Shown: positions 6,438-13,527 of the stretch, one piece after another
Position numbering within the stretch: the first letter of the stretch is position 1
Layout: each line of letters opens with the position of its first letter
DNA from: Bacteroidales bacterium UBA1797
GTDB lineage: Bacteria; Bacteroidota; Bacteroidia; Bacteroidales; VadinHA17
Direction: 5' to 3'
Length of the DNA: 17,218 nucleotides
NCBI GenBank assembly: GCA_002319885.1
Contig: DCFT01000143.1
Coordinates: 9,846-27,063, forward strand
Notes under the pieces: model-generated
Databases searched by the model: none
The model's input: the letters and a program-made list of their open reading frames with translations, nothing else
What the model was told of the DNA's origin: nothing
Translations under genes and position numbers: made by a program

Positions 6438-7643
6438 ATGAGCAGGAAGACACTTATACCGATCGGACCTTATCATCCTCTTCAGGAAGAACCTGAATTA
6501 TTCAAACTATACTGCGACGGGGAGATCGTAAAAGACATTAAATGGGAGACCGGTTATAATCACCGGGGCATTGAAAAACTAAGTGAATCAAAGACTTACG
6601 AACAGGTGTTTTTTCTTGTTGAACGCATCTGCGGAATCTGCTCAACCTCTCATCCTTTCGCATTTGCAAATGCTGTGGAAGAAATTGCAGATATCGAAAT
6701 CACAAACAGGACAAAATATATACGATCAATAATTGGTGAGCTTGAGAGAATACACAGTCATCTGCTGTGGGTTGGACTGGCAGGTCATTTCCTTGGTTAC
6801 AATACTGTTTTTATGTGGGCCTGGAAATACCGTGAACCTGTACTCGATCTTTTCGAGATGATATCGGGTAACAGGAACAGCTATGCAATGTTCAAAGTTG
6901 GTGGTATCAGAAGAGATATCGAAGAAACAAAAATCCCGGTCATTAATAAAATACTCGACGACCTTCAGAAAAAAATCGACTTACTTACCGGGGCGGTAAT
7001 GGACGATCCTGTTATTCATGCCAGGACCAAAGGTGTCGGGATCCTTACAAAGCAGGATATCATTGATTACGGAGCAGTCGGACCAACTGCCAGGGCATCA
7101 GGTGTGGCCATCGATGTGAGAAAAGACGATCCTTATGCGGCATATCCGCTTGTTAACTGGAAGGTGATAACAGCAGAAGCCGGTGATGTTTTTGCCAAAG
7201 CTGAGGTAAGGTTACTCGAAATATATGAATCGATCTCAATAATCAGGCAATGCCTTGAAGGACTAAGAAAAGAACCCGCAGGCGACATTTCAGTAAAAGT
7301 TAATGAGATACCCGAAGGAATAGGAAATGGACGTGCTGAAGCACCACGTGGTGAAGTTTTTCATTTCGTACTGTCAGATGGTTCTAACTCTCCTGCCCGG
7401 CATAAAATAAGGGCTCCAAGTTACGTCAATATCGCAACTTTTAAAAAGTCGTGTATCGGTCAGACAATTGCCGATGCCACTATTTCGCTGGCTGCAGTTG
7501 ATCCCTGCTATTGTTGCACAGAACGCATGGCAGCAGCATACGATGTAAGCTCAGGAGAAAAAATTATGAACGCTTTTGAACTTATTAATAAATCACTGAA
7601 CAGGACAAAAGAGTTAAAAGAAACAATTAAAGGTCGTCTATGA
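6438..7643 (+). CDS. Group 4 [NiFe] hydrogenase large (catalytic) subunit
   Basis: This 401-residue NuoD-family protein keeps both [NiFe]-site Cys pairs: C65-G-I-C68 in ERICGICSTSHP and C357-Y-C-C360 in DPCYCCTER. Complex I NuoD has lost these, so this is a true hydrogenase subunit that should reduce protons or oxidise H2. Other group 4 motifs include GYNHRGIEKL near residue 40 and GELERIHSHLLWVG near 96. The DPCxxCTxR ending, with Arg instead of His, is the group 4 form. A 38-residue tail follows Arg363 and is the likely peptide removed by the HycI-type protease encoded at 14137. Cys359 is an extra cysteine where Ser is common. A strong AGGAGG (6423-6428) precedes the ATG, and the stop overlaps the next gene by ATGA. 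Confidence 0.95.
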   Translation: MSRKTLIPIGPYHPLQEEPELFKLYCDGEIVKDIKWETGYNHRGIEKLSESKTYEQVFFLVERICGICSTSHPFAFANAVEEIADIEITNRTKYIRSIIGELERIHSHLLWVGLAGHFLGYNTVFMWAWKYREPVLDLFEMISGNRNSYAMFKVGGIRRDIEETKIPVINKILDDLQKKIDLLTGAVMDDPVIHARTKGVGILTKQDIIDYGAVGPTARASGVAIDVRKDDPYAAYPLVNWKVITAEAGDVFAKAEVRLLEIYESISIIRQCLEGLRKEPAGDISVKVNEIPEGIGNGRAEAPRGEVFHFVLSDGSNSPARHKIRAPSYVNIATFKKSCIGQTIADATISLAAVDPCYCCTERMAAAYDVSSGEKIMNAFELINKSLNRTKELKETIKGRL

Positions 7644-9499
7644 AAGAGATCATCACTATAATATCTCTGCCTGTTTTTGCCGGTCTTCTGCTTTTCTTCC
7701 TTCCGGAAAAATTCAGAACTTTCAAAGGCATTTTGGCCATAATGGTAGTTGCTGTTTCAGGATATCTTACAATAGTGATCTACAGTTCGGCTAATCATTT
7801 CTGCAGTCTGAATGAGCTGTCATCAGGTCAGTCAGGATTGAATACAGGTTTTGGTCTTATCCATGATATGGGAAGATACATAACCTTCAATTGTGACAAC
7901 CTAAGTAAACTTATAGTTGTGTCTGTCAGTATATTTTCTTTCTTGATCCTGTTATACTCACTTGTTTATAGCAAAGACGGAAGAGTAAGAAACTATTATA
8001 CTTATTTTCTTATTACGCTGGGTTGTAGCTATGGTGCCATATTATCCGATAACCTCCTGCTGTTCATTACTTTCTGGGGCATCCTTGGTATAACTTTGTA
8101 CAAGCTTATTCAGTCTTATGATGAGGAAAGCTCGGCTACGGCAAAAAAAACACTTATCCTGATAGGAGCTTCCGATAGTATAATGATAATCGGCATAGCA
8201 ATTCTGTGGAAAATCACGGGTTCCCTGAGTATGGGAGGCATATCAGTACATACATCAAATATTTTATCTGTTGTTGCCTTCCTGGCTTTACTGACCGGGA
8301 GTTTCACTAAAGCAGGAGCTTTCCCGATGCATACCTGGGTTCCTGATTACGCTCAATATGCACCTGCCTCATCAACTGCTTACCTTCCTGCTTCACTCGA
8401 TAAGCTGCTTGGCATTTACTTTCTCGCAAGAATCACAACAGGTATGTTTATTCTGAATGAATGGCTGACTCTTCTTTTGTTATCGCTCGGGGTGATTTCA
8501 ATAATCACAGCCGTGCTTATGGCTCTTGTCCAGCATAACTACAAACGCCTGCTGGGATTTCATGCTGTTTCACAGGTCGGTTATATGATCCTCGGATTTG
8601 GATTAGGCTCGATGATAGGTGTTGCTGCAGGTCTGTTCCATATGATCAACAATGCTCTTTATAAAAGCGGTCTCTTCCTCTCTGCAGGAAGTGTGGAATA
8701 TCGCACGAAAAAACAAGATATTGATGATCTGGGGGGCCTTTCAAAAGTGATGCCTTTAACATTTTTAGCCACACTGATCTTTGCAATGTCAATTTCAGGT
8801 ATCCCGCCTTTCAATGGATTTGCATCAAAATGGATGATTTACCAGGGAATAATTGATTTTGGAAAAGGAACCATGATAGCCAACAAACTATGGGTTGTCT
8901 GGCTTGGCCTGGCAGTATTGGGATCTGCCCTGACACTGGCAAGTTTTGTAAAACTTATCGGAGGCATTTTTCTTGGAAGGCAGAGAAAAGAATTTGAAGG
9001 CCTCAGAGAGGTTCCTTTTCTGATGTGGTTACCTATGATACTACTGGCAGCATGTTGTATCTTTCTTGGTGTGTTTGCCACTGATTATATTGTACCAAAA
9101 CTTTTCATGCCGGTATCAGGAGCGTTCCAGTTCCAGGGATTATGGAATTCATCATTTGTCTCATTGCTTGTTTTAATCTCAATTATTCTTGGCATTCTTC
9201 TCTACCTGGCTTTCAGTCTGAAGAGATTCAGAACAGAAGATAGTTTTATCGGTGGTGAAAAAATACATGACCAGACTGGTTATTCCACTACTGAATTCTA
9301 TAAAACCCTAGGTGAATTCCGCATGTTTTCATGGTTCTTCAGGAAAGCCGGGGAAGGCTCGTTTGATATCTATGACCAGACCAAAAAATATGTTCTCCGG
9401 CTTAGCCATCAGTTGAGTGAGGCTCATAACGGTGTATTACCAGCTTATATAATCTGGGTTTTCGCAGGATTAATAATTATGTTACTCATAATGATATAA
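7640..9499 (+). CDS. NuoL/MrpA-N-like antiporter subunit of the hydrogenase membrane arm
   Basis: A 619-residue protein with many hydrophobic segments and the proton-antiporter family core. The channel lysine is K224 (SFTKAGAFPMHTWVPDYAQ), and the HAVSQVGYMILGFGLG and FHMINNALYKSGLFLSAG motifs of TM9-11 are present, as is SISGIPPFNGFASKW. Where NuoL-type proteins have a TM5 Glu in a W-E context, this one has W146-Gly147. Another lysine, K255, lies in ASLDKLLGIYFLAR. The C-terminal 120 residues add an amphipathic stretch and a last hydrophobic helix, recalling the NuoL lateral helix and anchor. It overlaps the large-subunit gene by ATGA and precedes an MrpA C-terminal homologue, so the pair may equal a split MrpA. 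It should take part in H+ or Na+ translocation. Confidence 0.87.
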   Translation: MKEIITIISLPVFAGLLLFFLPEKFRTFKGILAIMVVAVSGYLTIVIYSSANHFCSLNELSSGQSGLNTGFGLIHDMGRYITFNCDNLSKLIVVSVSIFSFLILLYSLVYSKDGRVRNYYTYFLITLGCSYGAILSDNLLLFITFWGILGITLYKLIQSYDEESSATAKKTLILIGASDSIMIIGIAILWKITGSLSMGGISVHTSNILSVVAFLALLTGSFTKAGAFPMHTWVPDYAQYAPASSTAYLPASLDKLLGIYFLARITTGMFILNEWLTLLLLSLGVISIITAVLMALVQHNYKRLLGFHAVSQVGYMILGFGLGSMIGVAAGLFHMINNALYKSGLFLSAGSVEYRTKKQDIDDLGGLSKVMPLTFLATLIFAMSISGIPPFNGFASKWMIYQGIIDFGKGTMIANKLWVVWLGLAVLGSALTLASFVKLIGGIFLGRQRKEFEGLREVPFLMWLPMILLAACCIFLGVFATDYIVPKLFMPVSGAFQFQGLWNSSFVSLLVLISIILGILLYLAFSLKRFRTEDSFIGGEKIHDQTGYSTTEFYKTLGEFRMFSWFFRKAGEGSFDIYDQTKKYVLRLSHQLSEAHNGVLPAYIIWVFAGLIIMLLIMI

Positions 9500-9520
9500 A
9501 TAAATGAAATTTAAGGAGAT

Positions 9521-10048
9521 ATGGAAGTAGCTGTTTCCATAATAACCGGGTTGATGATTCTGGGGGCATTATACGCTATCCATGCTAAAGATCTGCTTTC
9601 ATCTGTCATAGCCTGTGGCATAGTAGGATATAGCCTGGTAATATGCTTTTTACTGCTAAAAGCTCCCGACCTTGCCATTGTGCAGATTGTTGTCGATACA
9701 ATCACACTTATTATAATGGTTGCAGTGGTCCTTGACAGCTCCCGTGAGGAATTATTTTTGAAACCCGATACCCAGGGTTATGTTACGACGTTAACAGGCG
9801 TTTTTCTATTGGCGATTTTTCTCTATTTTTTCGTGATTTCTGTCCAATCGCTTGATATTCTGGGTAAGGGTTCCTTAAGAATGGCAGAACAGTATATTAA
9901 TGGAGCCGCACAGAAAACAGGCAGTGCAAACCTTGTTACAGGAGTGGTTTTCGATTTCAGGGGTTATGATACTATGGGTGAGGCAGTTGTGCTTGTGACT
10001 GCGGTACTGGGCGTGTTGACGATACTCAGAATTAAAGGAAAGAAATAG
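9521..10048 (+). CDS. MbhD-MbhE fusion (MrpA C-terminal domain-like)
   Basis: A 175-residue membrane protein with about five hydrophobic segments. Residues 1-75 match the DUF4040/MbhD domain (AIHAKDLLSSVIACGIVGYSL, then LKAPDLAIVQIVVDTITLIIM). Residues about 135-170 match MbhE (NLVTGVVFDFRGYDTMGEAVVLVTAVLGV). In Mrp antiporters both regions form the C-terminal part of MrpA; in Pyrococcus Mbh they are two genes. Here they are joined in one short gene placed after the NuoL-like gene. In Mbh and Mrp structures this region contributes to the proposed Na+ path. AAGGAG at 9513-9518 sits only two bases before the ATG, an unusually tight spacing. Confidence 0.87.
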   Translation: MEVAVSIITGLMILGALYAIHAKDLLSSVIACGIVGYSLVICFLLLKAPDLAIVQIVVDTITLIIMVAVVLDSSREELFLKPDTQGYVTTLTGVFLLAIFLYFFVISVQSLDILGKGSLRMAEQYINGAAQKTGSANLVTGVVFDFRGYDTMGEAVVLVTAVLGVLTILRIKGKK

Positions 10049-10078
10049 AGGCGGCAGGCATGAGGTGGCAGGTGTGAG
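10048..10078 (+). repeat. Degenerate 14-base tandem duplication
   Basis: GAGGCGGCAGGCAT (10048-10061) is followed directly by GAGGTGGCAGGTGT (10062-10075), 11 of 14 bases identical, then GAG. It starts at the stop codon of the MbhD/E-like gene and fills half of the 62-base gap before mrpB. It looks like a decayed tandem repeat with no evident function. Confidence 0.5.
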
Positions 10079-10110
10079 AAATCTGAATGTGAATTTTAAT
10101 TTTTGACTAT

Positions 10111-10548
10111 ATGAAGGGAATGACATTAATTGTTAAAAAGACTACACAGCTCATGGCTGGGATAGTTTTTATGTATGGAATATATGTCATAGTGCATGGT
10201 CATCTTACGCCCGGCGGAGGATTTGCCGGAGGCGTCATAATAGCAGGTTCACTTATACTGGTGACGCTTGCTTTTGGCAGCGATTTTCTTAAGCTGGTCA
10301 AAGAAGAAGCAGGCACAACCCTAATTGAAAGTTTTGCAACTTTAATGTTTATACTTATTGCTGTTTCAGGTTTCTTTTTCGGGACCAGGATCTTCTTTAA
10401 CAATTTCCTGCCTAAAGGCGTTGTAGGACATCTCATAAGCGCCGGTGTATTACCACTTTACAATATTTTTGTAGGAACTGAAGTGGCTGCTTCAATATTT
10501 ATAATATTTCTTTCACTGATAATTTTTAAGGAGGAGTCTGCACAATGA
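10111..10548 (+). CDS. MrpB/MnhB/MbhF-like subunit
   Basis: A 145-residue membrane protein with about four hydrophobic helices and the MrpB signatures YVIVHGHLTPGGGFAGGVI near residues 25-43 and LYNIFVGTEVAASIFIIF near 115-132. In Mrp antiporters and Mbh hydrogenases MrpB-type subunits belong to the sodium-translocation unit and have no cofactor. The gene opens the B-C-D-E-F-G series in canonical mrp order. Its stop overlaps the mrpC-like start by four bases (ATGA). It follows a 62-base gap that holds a small tandem repeat. Confidence 0.9.
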   Translation: MKGMTLIVKKTTQLMAGIVFMYGIYVIVHGHLTPGGGFAGGVIIAGSLILVTLAFGSDFLKLVKEEAGTTLIESFATLMFILIAVSGFFFGTRIFFNNFLPKGVVGHLISAGVLPLYNIFVGTEVAASIFIIFLSLIIFKEESAQ

Positions 10549-10883
10549 TCGCTTACATAATGTGTTTCGTATTATTTCTTGTGGGTTTATATGGTGTTAT
10601 AACCAAAAGAAACCTTGTTAAGATTGCAGTTTCGCTTTCGATTATGGAGATAAGTGTTTTCCTGTTTTTTGCCTTGTTGGGTTACATCGATGGAGGAGTT
10701 GCTCCGATTGTTGATCCTGCTGATCCAGCGAGAGTTTATGTCGATCCTTTACCACAGGCTCTTGTGCTCACAGCCATAGTGATCGGTCTGGCAACAACTT
10801 CTATGCTCATGGCAATTATTATAAGGCTGTACAGGAAATATGGGACTTTCGACATCAGGGAGATAAAAAACTTAAGAGGATAA
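10545..10883 (+). CDS. MrpC/NuoK-like subunit (MnhC/MbhG)
   Basis: A 112-residue protein with three hydrophobic helices, the usual size and topology of MrpC and NuoK. The conserved Glu of TM2 lies in KIAVSLSIMEISVFLFFALLG, and the family signature DPLPQALVLTAIVIGLATT follows near residues 73-91. NuoK-type subunits connect the membrane anchor to the antiporter subunits in the central water-filled axis. A strong AAGGAGG (10528-10534) lies ten bases before the ATG. The gene ends three bases before the mrpD-like start. Confidence 0.92.
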   Translation: MIAYIMCFVLFLVGLYGVITKRNLVKIAVSLSIMEISVFLFFALLGYIDGGVAPIVDPADPARVYVDPLPQALVLTAIVIGLATTSMLMAIIIRLYRKYGTFDIREIKNLRG

Positions 10884-10886
10884 AAT

Positions 10887-12425
10887 ATGAATCAGCTGGT
10901 ACCACTATTTGTTGTTATTCCTCTGGCCGGAGCCTTTCTGATAATGATACTCGGAAGGTTTTTCAGTGAGCTGAACAAATATCTTGCGTCTGCTATCCTT
11001 CTTATCCTGGCTGTTTTCAGCATTTATTCCCTTGTAACAACCGGGGAAAATCCAGCTCTATATAAGACAGGCGGCTGGGAACCTGTAAATAAAATCCCTA
11101 TTGGTATCTATATGGTAATGGACGGTTTTACAGTAATAGTTCTCTGCATAATAAATATTGTGGGTTTCCTTTCGGTTTTCTATTCAATATCATATATAAA
11201 GAGATATACAGCTGAAAACTACTATTACTCATTGTTTTGTCTGATGGTAGCCGGAATGAACGGAGTTGTGCTAAGCGGTGACTTATTCAACATTTTTGTC
11301 TTCCTTGAGATCTCAGTTATATCAGCTTATGCACTTGTGGCTTTTGGTGTTGAGAAAAATGAACTCGAAGCTTCATTCAAATACCAGGTGCTGGGAGGAA
11401 TAGCATCATTTCTGATACTTTTTGGAATAGGGTTTATTTATTGGAAAACAAAGACTCTGAATATTGCAGATATAAGGCATGTCTTCAGCACAGGTTACAA
11501 CAGGACATATTATCTGTTTGTCGAGATATTGATACTCACAGGTTTTGGTCTTAAAGCCGCTATTATTCCCTTTCATGCATGGCTACCCGATGCACATTCT
11601 TCAGCTCCCTCCCCTATTTCAGCAATGCTTTCCGGGGTACTGATAAAAGCTGCAGGTATCTACGTTATAATCAGACTGTTTTTCAATATGTTTATCATAA
11701 CTGAAAATATGGCTGTGCTGATCACTACACTCGGAACATTATCGATGGTGATTGGAGTATTTCTTGCAATAGGTCAGTGGGACATTAAAAGACTTCTTGC
11801 TTATCACAGCATAAGTCAGATGGGTTATGTGGTAATGTCAGCCGGCATAGGAATGATCCTGATCTCGAGAGGGATAAAACCTGAAATAGCTTCACTGGCT
11901 GTTGCCGGTGGAATATTCCATCTGGTAAACCATGCTGTATTTAAAGGACTTTTGTTTCTTAATGCAGGTGCAATCGAATATACAATCGGAACCCGTGATC
12001 TAAGGGAAATGGGTGGACTGGCTAAGTCTATGCCAGCAACACATGCAACATCCTTTGTCGCATCAATGTCTATTTCAGGAATACCTCCGTTTAATGGATT
12101 TTTCAGCAAACTTATAATCATAATTGCCGCTGTTCTGGCTAAATTTTACCTGCTTGCTGCACTGGCTGTAATTGTCAGCATTATTACCCTGGCGTCGTTT
12201 CTGAAATTTCAGCGATATGCATTTTTCAATAATTCTGATAACAATAAAAATCTGAATATCAAAGAAGTACCATTTCCAATGATATTCAGTATGGTTGTAC
12301 TCAGCATCCTGTGTGTTTTTCTGAGCCTTCTTGCAATACCCGCTGTCAGGGATGTATTTCTCACTCCTGCAATAAATATCCTTACGGATACTTTAAAATA
12401 TTCAACATCAATATTAGGTAAGTGA
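10887..12425 (+). CDS. MrpD/NuoM-like antiporter subunit (MnhD/MbhH)
   Basis: A 512-residue polytopic protein with all main antiporter residues: the TM5 glutamate E141 (FNIFVFLEISVISAY), the TM7 lysine K223 (GFGLKAAIIPFHAWLPDAH) and the TM8 lysine K254 (SGVLIKAAGIYVIIR). The motif HSISQMGYVVMSAG and the His in FHLVNHAVFKGLLFL are also present. The length matches MrpD (about 490-510). It would be the main ion-pumping subunit of the membrane arm. Unlike the NuoL-like protein encoded at 7640, its charged residues are intact. The mrpE-like gene begins two bases after its stop. Confidence 0.93.
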   Translation: MNQLVPLFVVIPLAGAFLIMILGRFFSELNKYLASAILLILAVFSIYSLVTTGENPALYKTGGWEPVNKIPIGIYMVMDGFTVIVLCIINIVGFLSVFYSISYIKRYTAENYYYSLFCLMVAGMNGVVLSGDLFNIFVFLEISVISAYALVAFGVEKNELEASFKYQVLGGIASFLILFGIGFIYWKTKTLNIADIRHVFSTGYNRTYYLFVEILILTGFGLKAAIIPFHAWLPDAHSSAPSPISAMLSGVLIKAAGIYVIIRLFFNMFIITENMAVLITTLGTLSMVIGVFLAIGQWDIKRLLAYHSISQMGYVVMSAGIGMILISRGIKPEIASLAVAGGIFHLVNHAVFKGLLFLNAGAIEYTIGTRDLREMGGLAKSMPATHATSFVASMSISGIPPFNGFFSKLIIIIAAVLAKFYLLAALAVIVSIITLASFLKFQRYAFFNNSDNNKNLNIKEVPFPMIFSMVVLSILCVFLSLLAIPAVRDVFLTPAINILTDTLKYSTSILGK

Positions 12426-12426
12426 T

Positions 12427-12945
12427 ATGAAAAGAAATAATGGTGAAAGGGCGAAAGGGCGCAGATATGTTGCGGTTTTTATATTGTCGGTGATTTTCTG
12501 GTTATTGTTAACATTCGATTTTACTGTTCCAAATCTTATTGTTGGAGCAATAGCTTCGATCATAACCTCTTTGGCATTCACCAGGTTCTTTGTAAAAAAT
12601 GTTTACAAACTTCTTCAGCCAAAGCGCTATTTCTGGTTTATAGTTTACCTGGTTGTTTTTATATGGGAGTGTTTAAAAGCAAACCTCGACGTTGCCTACA
12701 GGGTCCTTCATCCTGCTATGCCAATCCGCCCCGGAATAGTTAAAGTAAAAACAAGTCTCAAATCGGATCTTGCAAAAATGCTTCTTGCCAACTCAATCAC
12801 TATGACCCCCGGAACAATCACTGTGGACATTATTGATGATTATCTCTATATCCACTGGATATACATTAAATCAGAAGATCCTGAAGTTTATACAGGAATA
12901 ATAACCGGTGCATTTGAAAAATATATTAAAAGAATAATAGAATGA
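12427..12945 (+). CDS. MrpE-like subunit (MnhE/MbhA)
   Basis: A 172-residue protein with an N-terminal membrane hairpin (YVAVFILSVIFWLLLTFDFTV and a following helix), another hydrophobic stretch (YFWFIVYLVVFIWECLKANLDV), and a cytoplasmic domain with the MrpE signature LLANSITMTPGTITVDI near residues 118-134, then YIHWI. MrpE is structural or assembly-related in Mrp complexes. The first dozen codons lie over two tandem copies of GAAAGGGC (12445-12460), giving a basic GERAKGRR leader unlike typical MrpE starts. This may be a recent insertion. The stop overlaps the mrpF-like start by ATGA. Confidence 0.92.
   Translation: MKRNNGERAKGRRYVAVFILSVIFWLLLTFDFTVPNLIVGAIASIITSLAFTRFFVKNVYKLLQPKRYFWFIVYLVVFIWECLKANLDVAYRVLHPAMPIRPGIVKVKTSLKSDLAKMLLANSITMTPGTITVDIIDDYLYIHWIYIKSEDPEVYTGIITGAFEKYIKRIIE
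12445..12460 (+). repeat. Tandem 8-base repeat inside the mrpE-like start
   Basis: GAAAGGGC is present twice in a row (12445-12452 and 12453-12460). It lies in codons 7-12 of the mrpE-like gene, is G-rich compared with its surroundings, and has a unit length not divisible by three. It is a possible slippage site. Confidence 0.5.
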
Positions 12946-13208
12946 ACAACTGGCTGAATATACTGCTTTACGTGCAGATAGGTTTAAGCGTAATATGTCT
13001 GTACAGGATAATCAGGGGACCTTCAATTCCCGACAGGATGGTAGGTGTAGATATTTTCGGAATTCTGGTTGTTGGTGTTTGTGCCATAATATCTATTCAA
13101 ACTGAAAGATCCTTTATTCTCGACATTGGAATTGCATGGATCATTCTGAGTTTCATAGGAACGTTGACCCTTGCCAAATATCTGACCGGTAAAAAACTTA
13201 ATGAATAA
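12942..13208 (+). CDS. MrpF-like subunit (MnhF/MbhB)
   Basis: An 88-residue protein of three hydrophobic helices. The family signature RGPSIPDRMVGVDIFG near residues 26-41 includes the conserved aspartates (D32 and D38), which are important for transport in characterised MrpF proteins. A second conserved region, ILDIGIAWIILSFIGTL, follows. Size and motifs fit MrpF/MnhF. It overlaps its neighbours on both sides (4 bases upstream, 8 bases downstream), indicating tight translational coupling within the mrp block. Confidence 0.93.
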   Translation: MNNWLNILLYVQIGLSVICLYRIIRGPSIPDRMVGVDIFGILVVGVCAIISIQTERSFILDIGIAWIILSFIGTLTLAKYLTGKKLNE

Positions 13209-13527
13209 TATGATAAGTCTGATCTTAATAACTATTGGAATTATCTTCAACCTTCTTGGTTGTATCGGAATAATAAGACTTCCTGATACTTACAACAGGC
13301 TACAGGCTGCTACAAAAGCCGTTACTCTCGGATGCTGCAGCATACTACTGGGTGTTGTCTTCCATTTTGGTCTGAGCGATGCAGGAACAAAAGCACTGGT
13401 TGCAATTCCTTTGCTTTTTTTTGGATCTACTGTTGCCGCTCATGCGCTCATAAGGGGAACCTACCATTTCGGAATCAAACTCGGAGGAAAAAGTGTGAAA
13501 GATGATTATAAAGACGTTGTAAAATGA
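13201..13527 (+). CDS. MrpG-like subunit (MnhG/MbhC)
   Basis: A 108-residue protein with three hydrophobic helices and the MrpG signature IRLPDTYNRLQAATKAVTLG near residues 25-44. Its C-terminal tail is charged and cytoplasmic. This completes the mrp A'-B-C-D-E-F-G set in canonical order. The stop overlaps the HycF-like ferredoxin start by ATGA, which ties the mrp block directly to a hydrogenase electron-transfer subunit and argues that both belong to one complex rather than being accidental neighbours. Confidence 0.93.
   Translation: MNNMISLILITIGIIFNLLGCIGIIRLPDTYNRLQAATKAVTLGCCSILLGVVFHFGLSDAGTKALVAIPLLFFGSTVAAHALIRGTYHFGIKLGGKSVKDDYKDVVK

Noticed and set aside
4348..13527. Respiratory complex I (Nuo) instead of a hydrogenase
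   Set aside because: The large subunit keeps both [NiFe] Cys pairs, the small subunit has the CxxC form, and hycI and hypF are present. NuoE, F, G and N are absent.
10111..13527. Independent Na+/H+ antiporter operon next to a hydrogenase operon
   Set aside because: The block starts without its own promoter, is flanked by hydrogenase subunit genes on both sides, and mrpG overlaps the HycF-like gene by ATGA. Joint function is more likely, though it is not proven.
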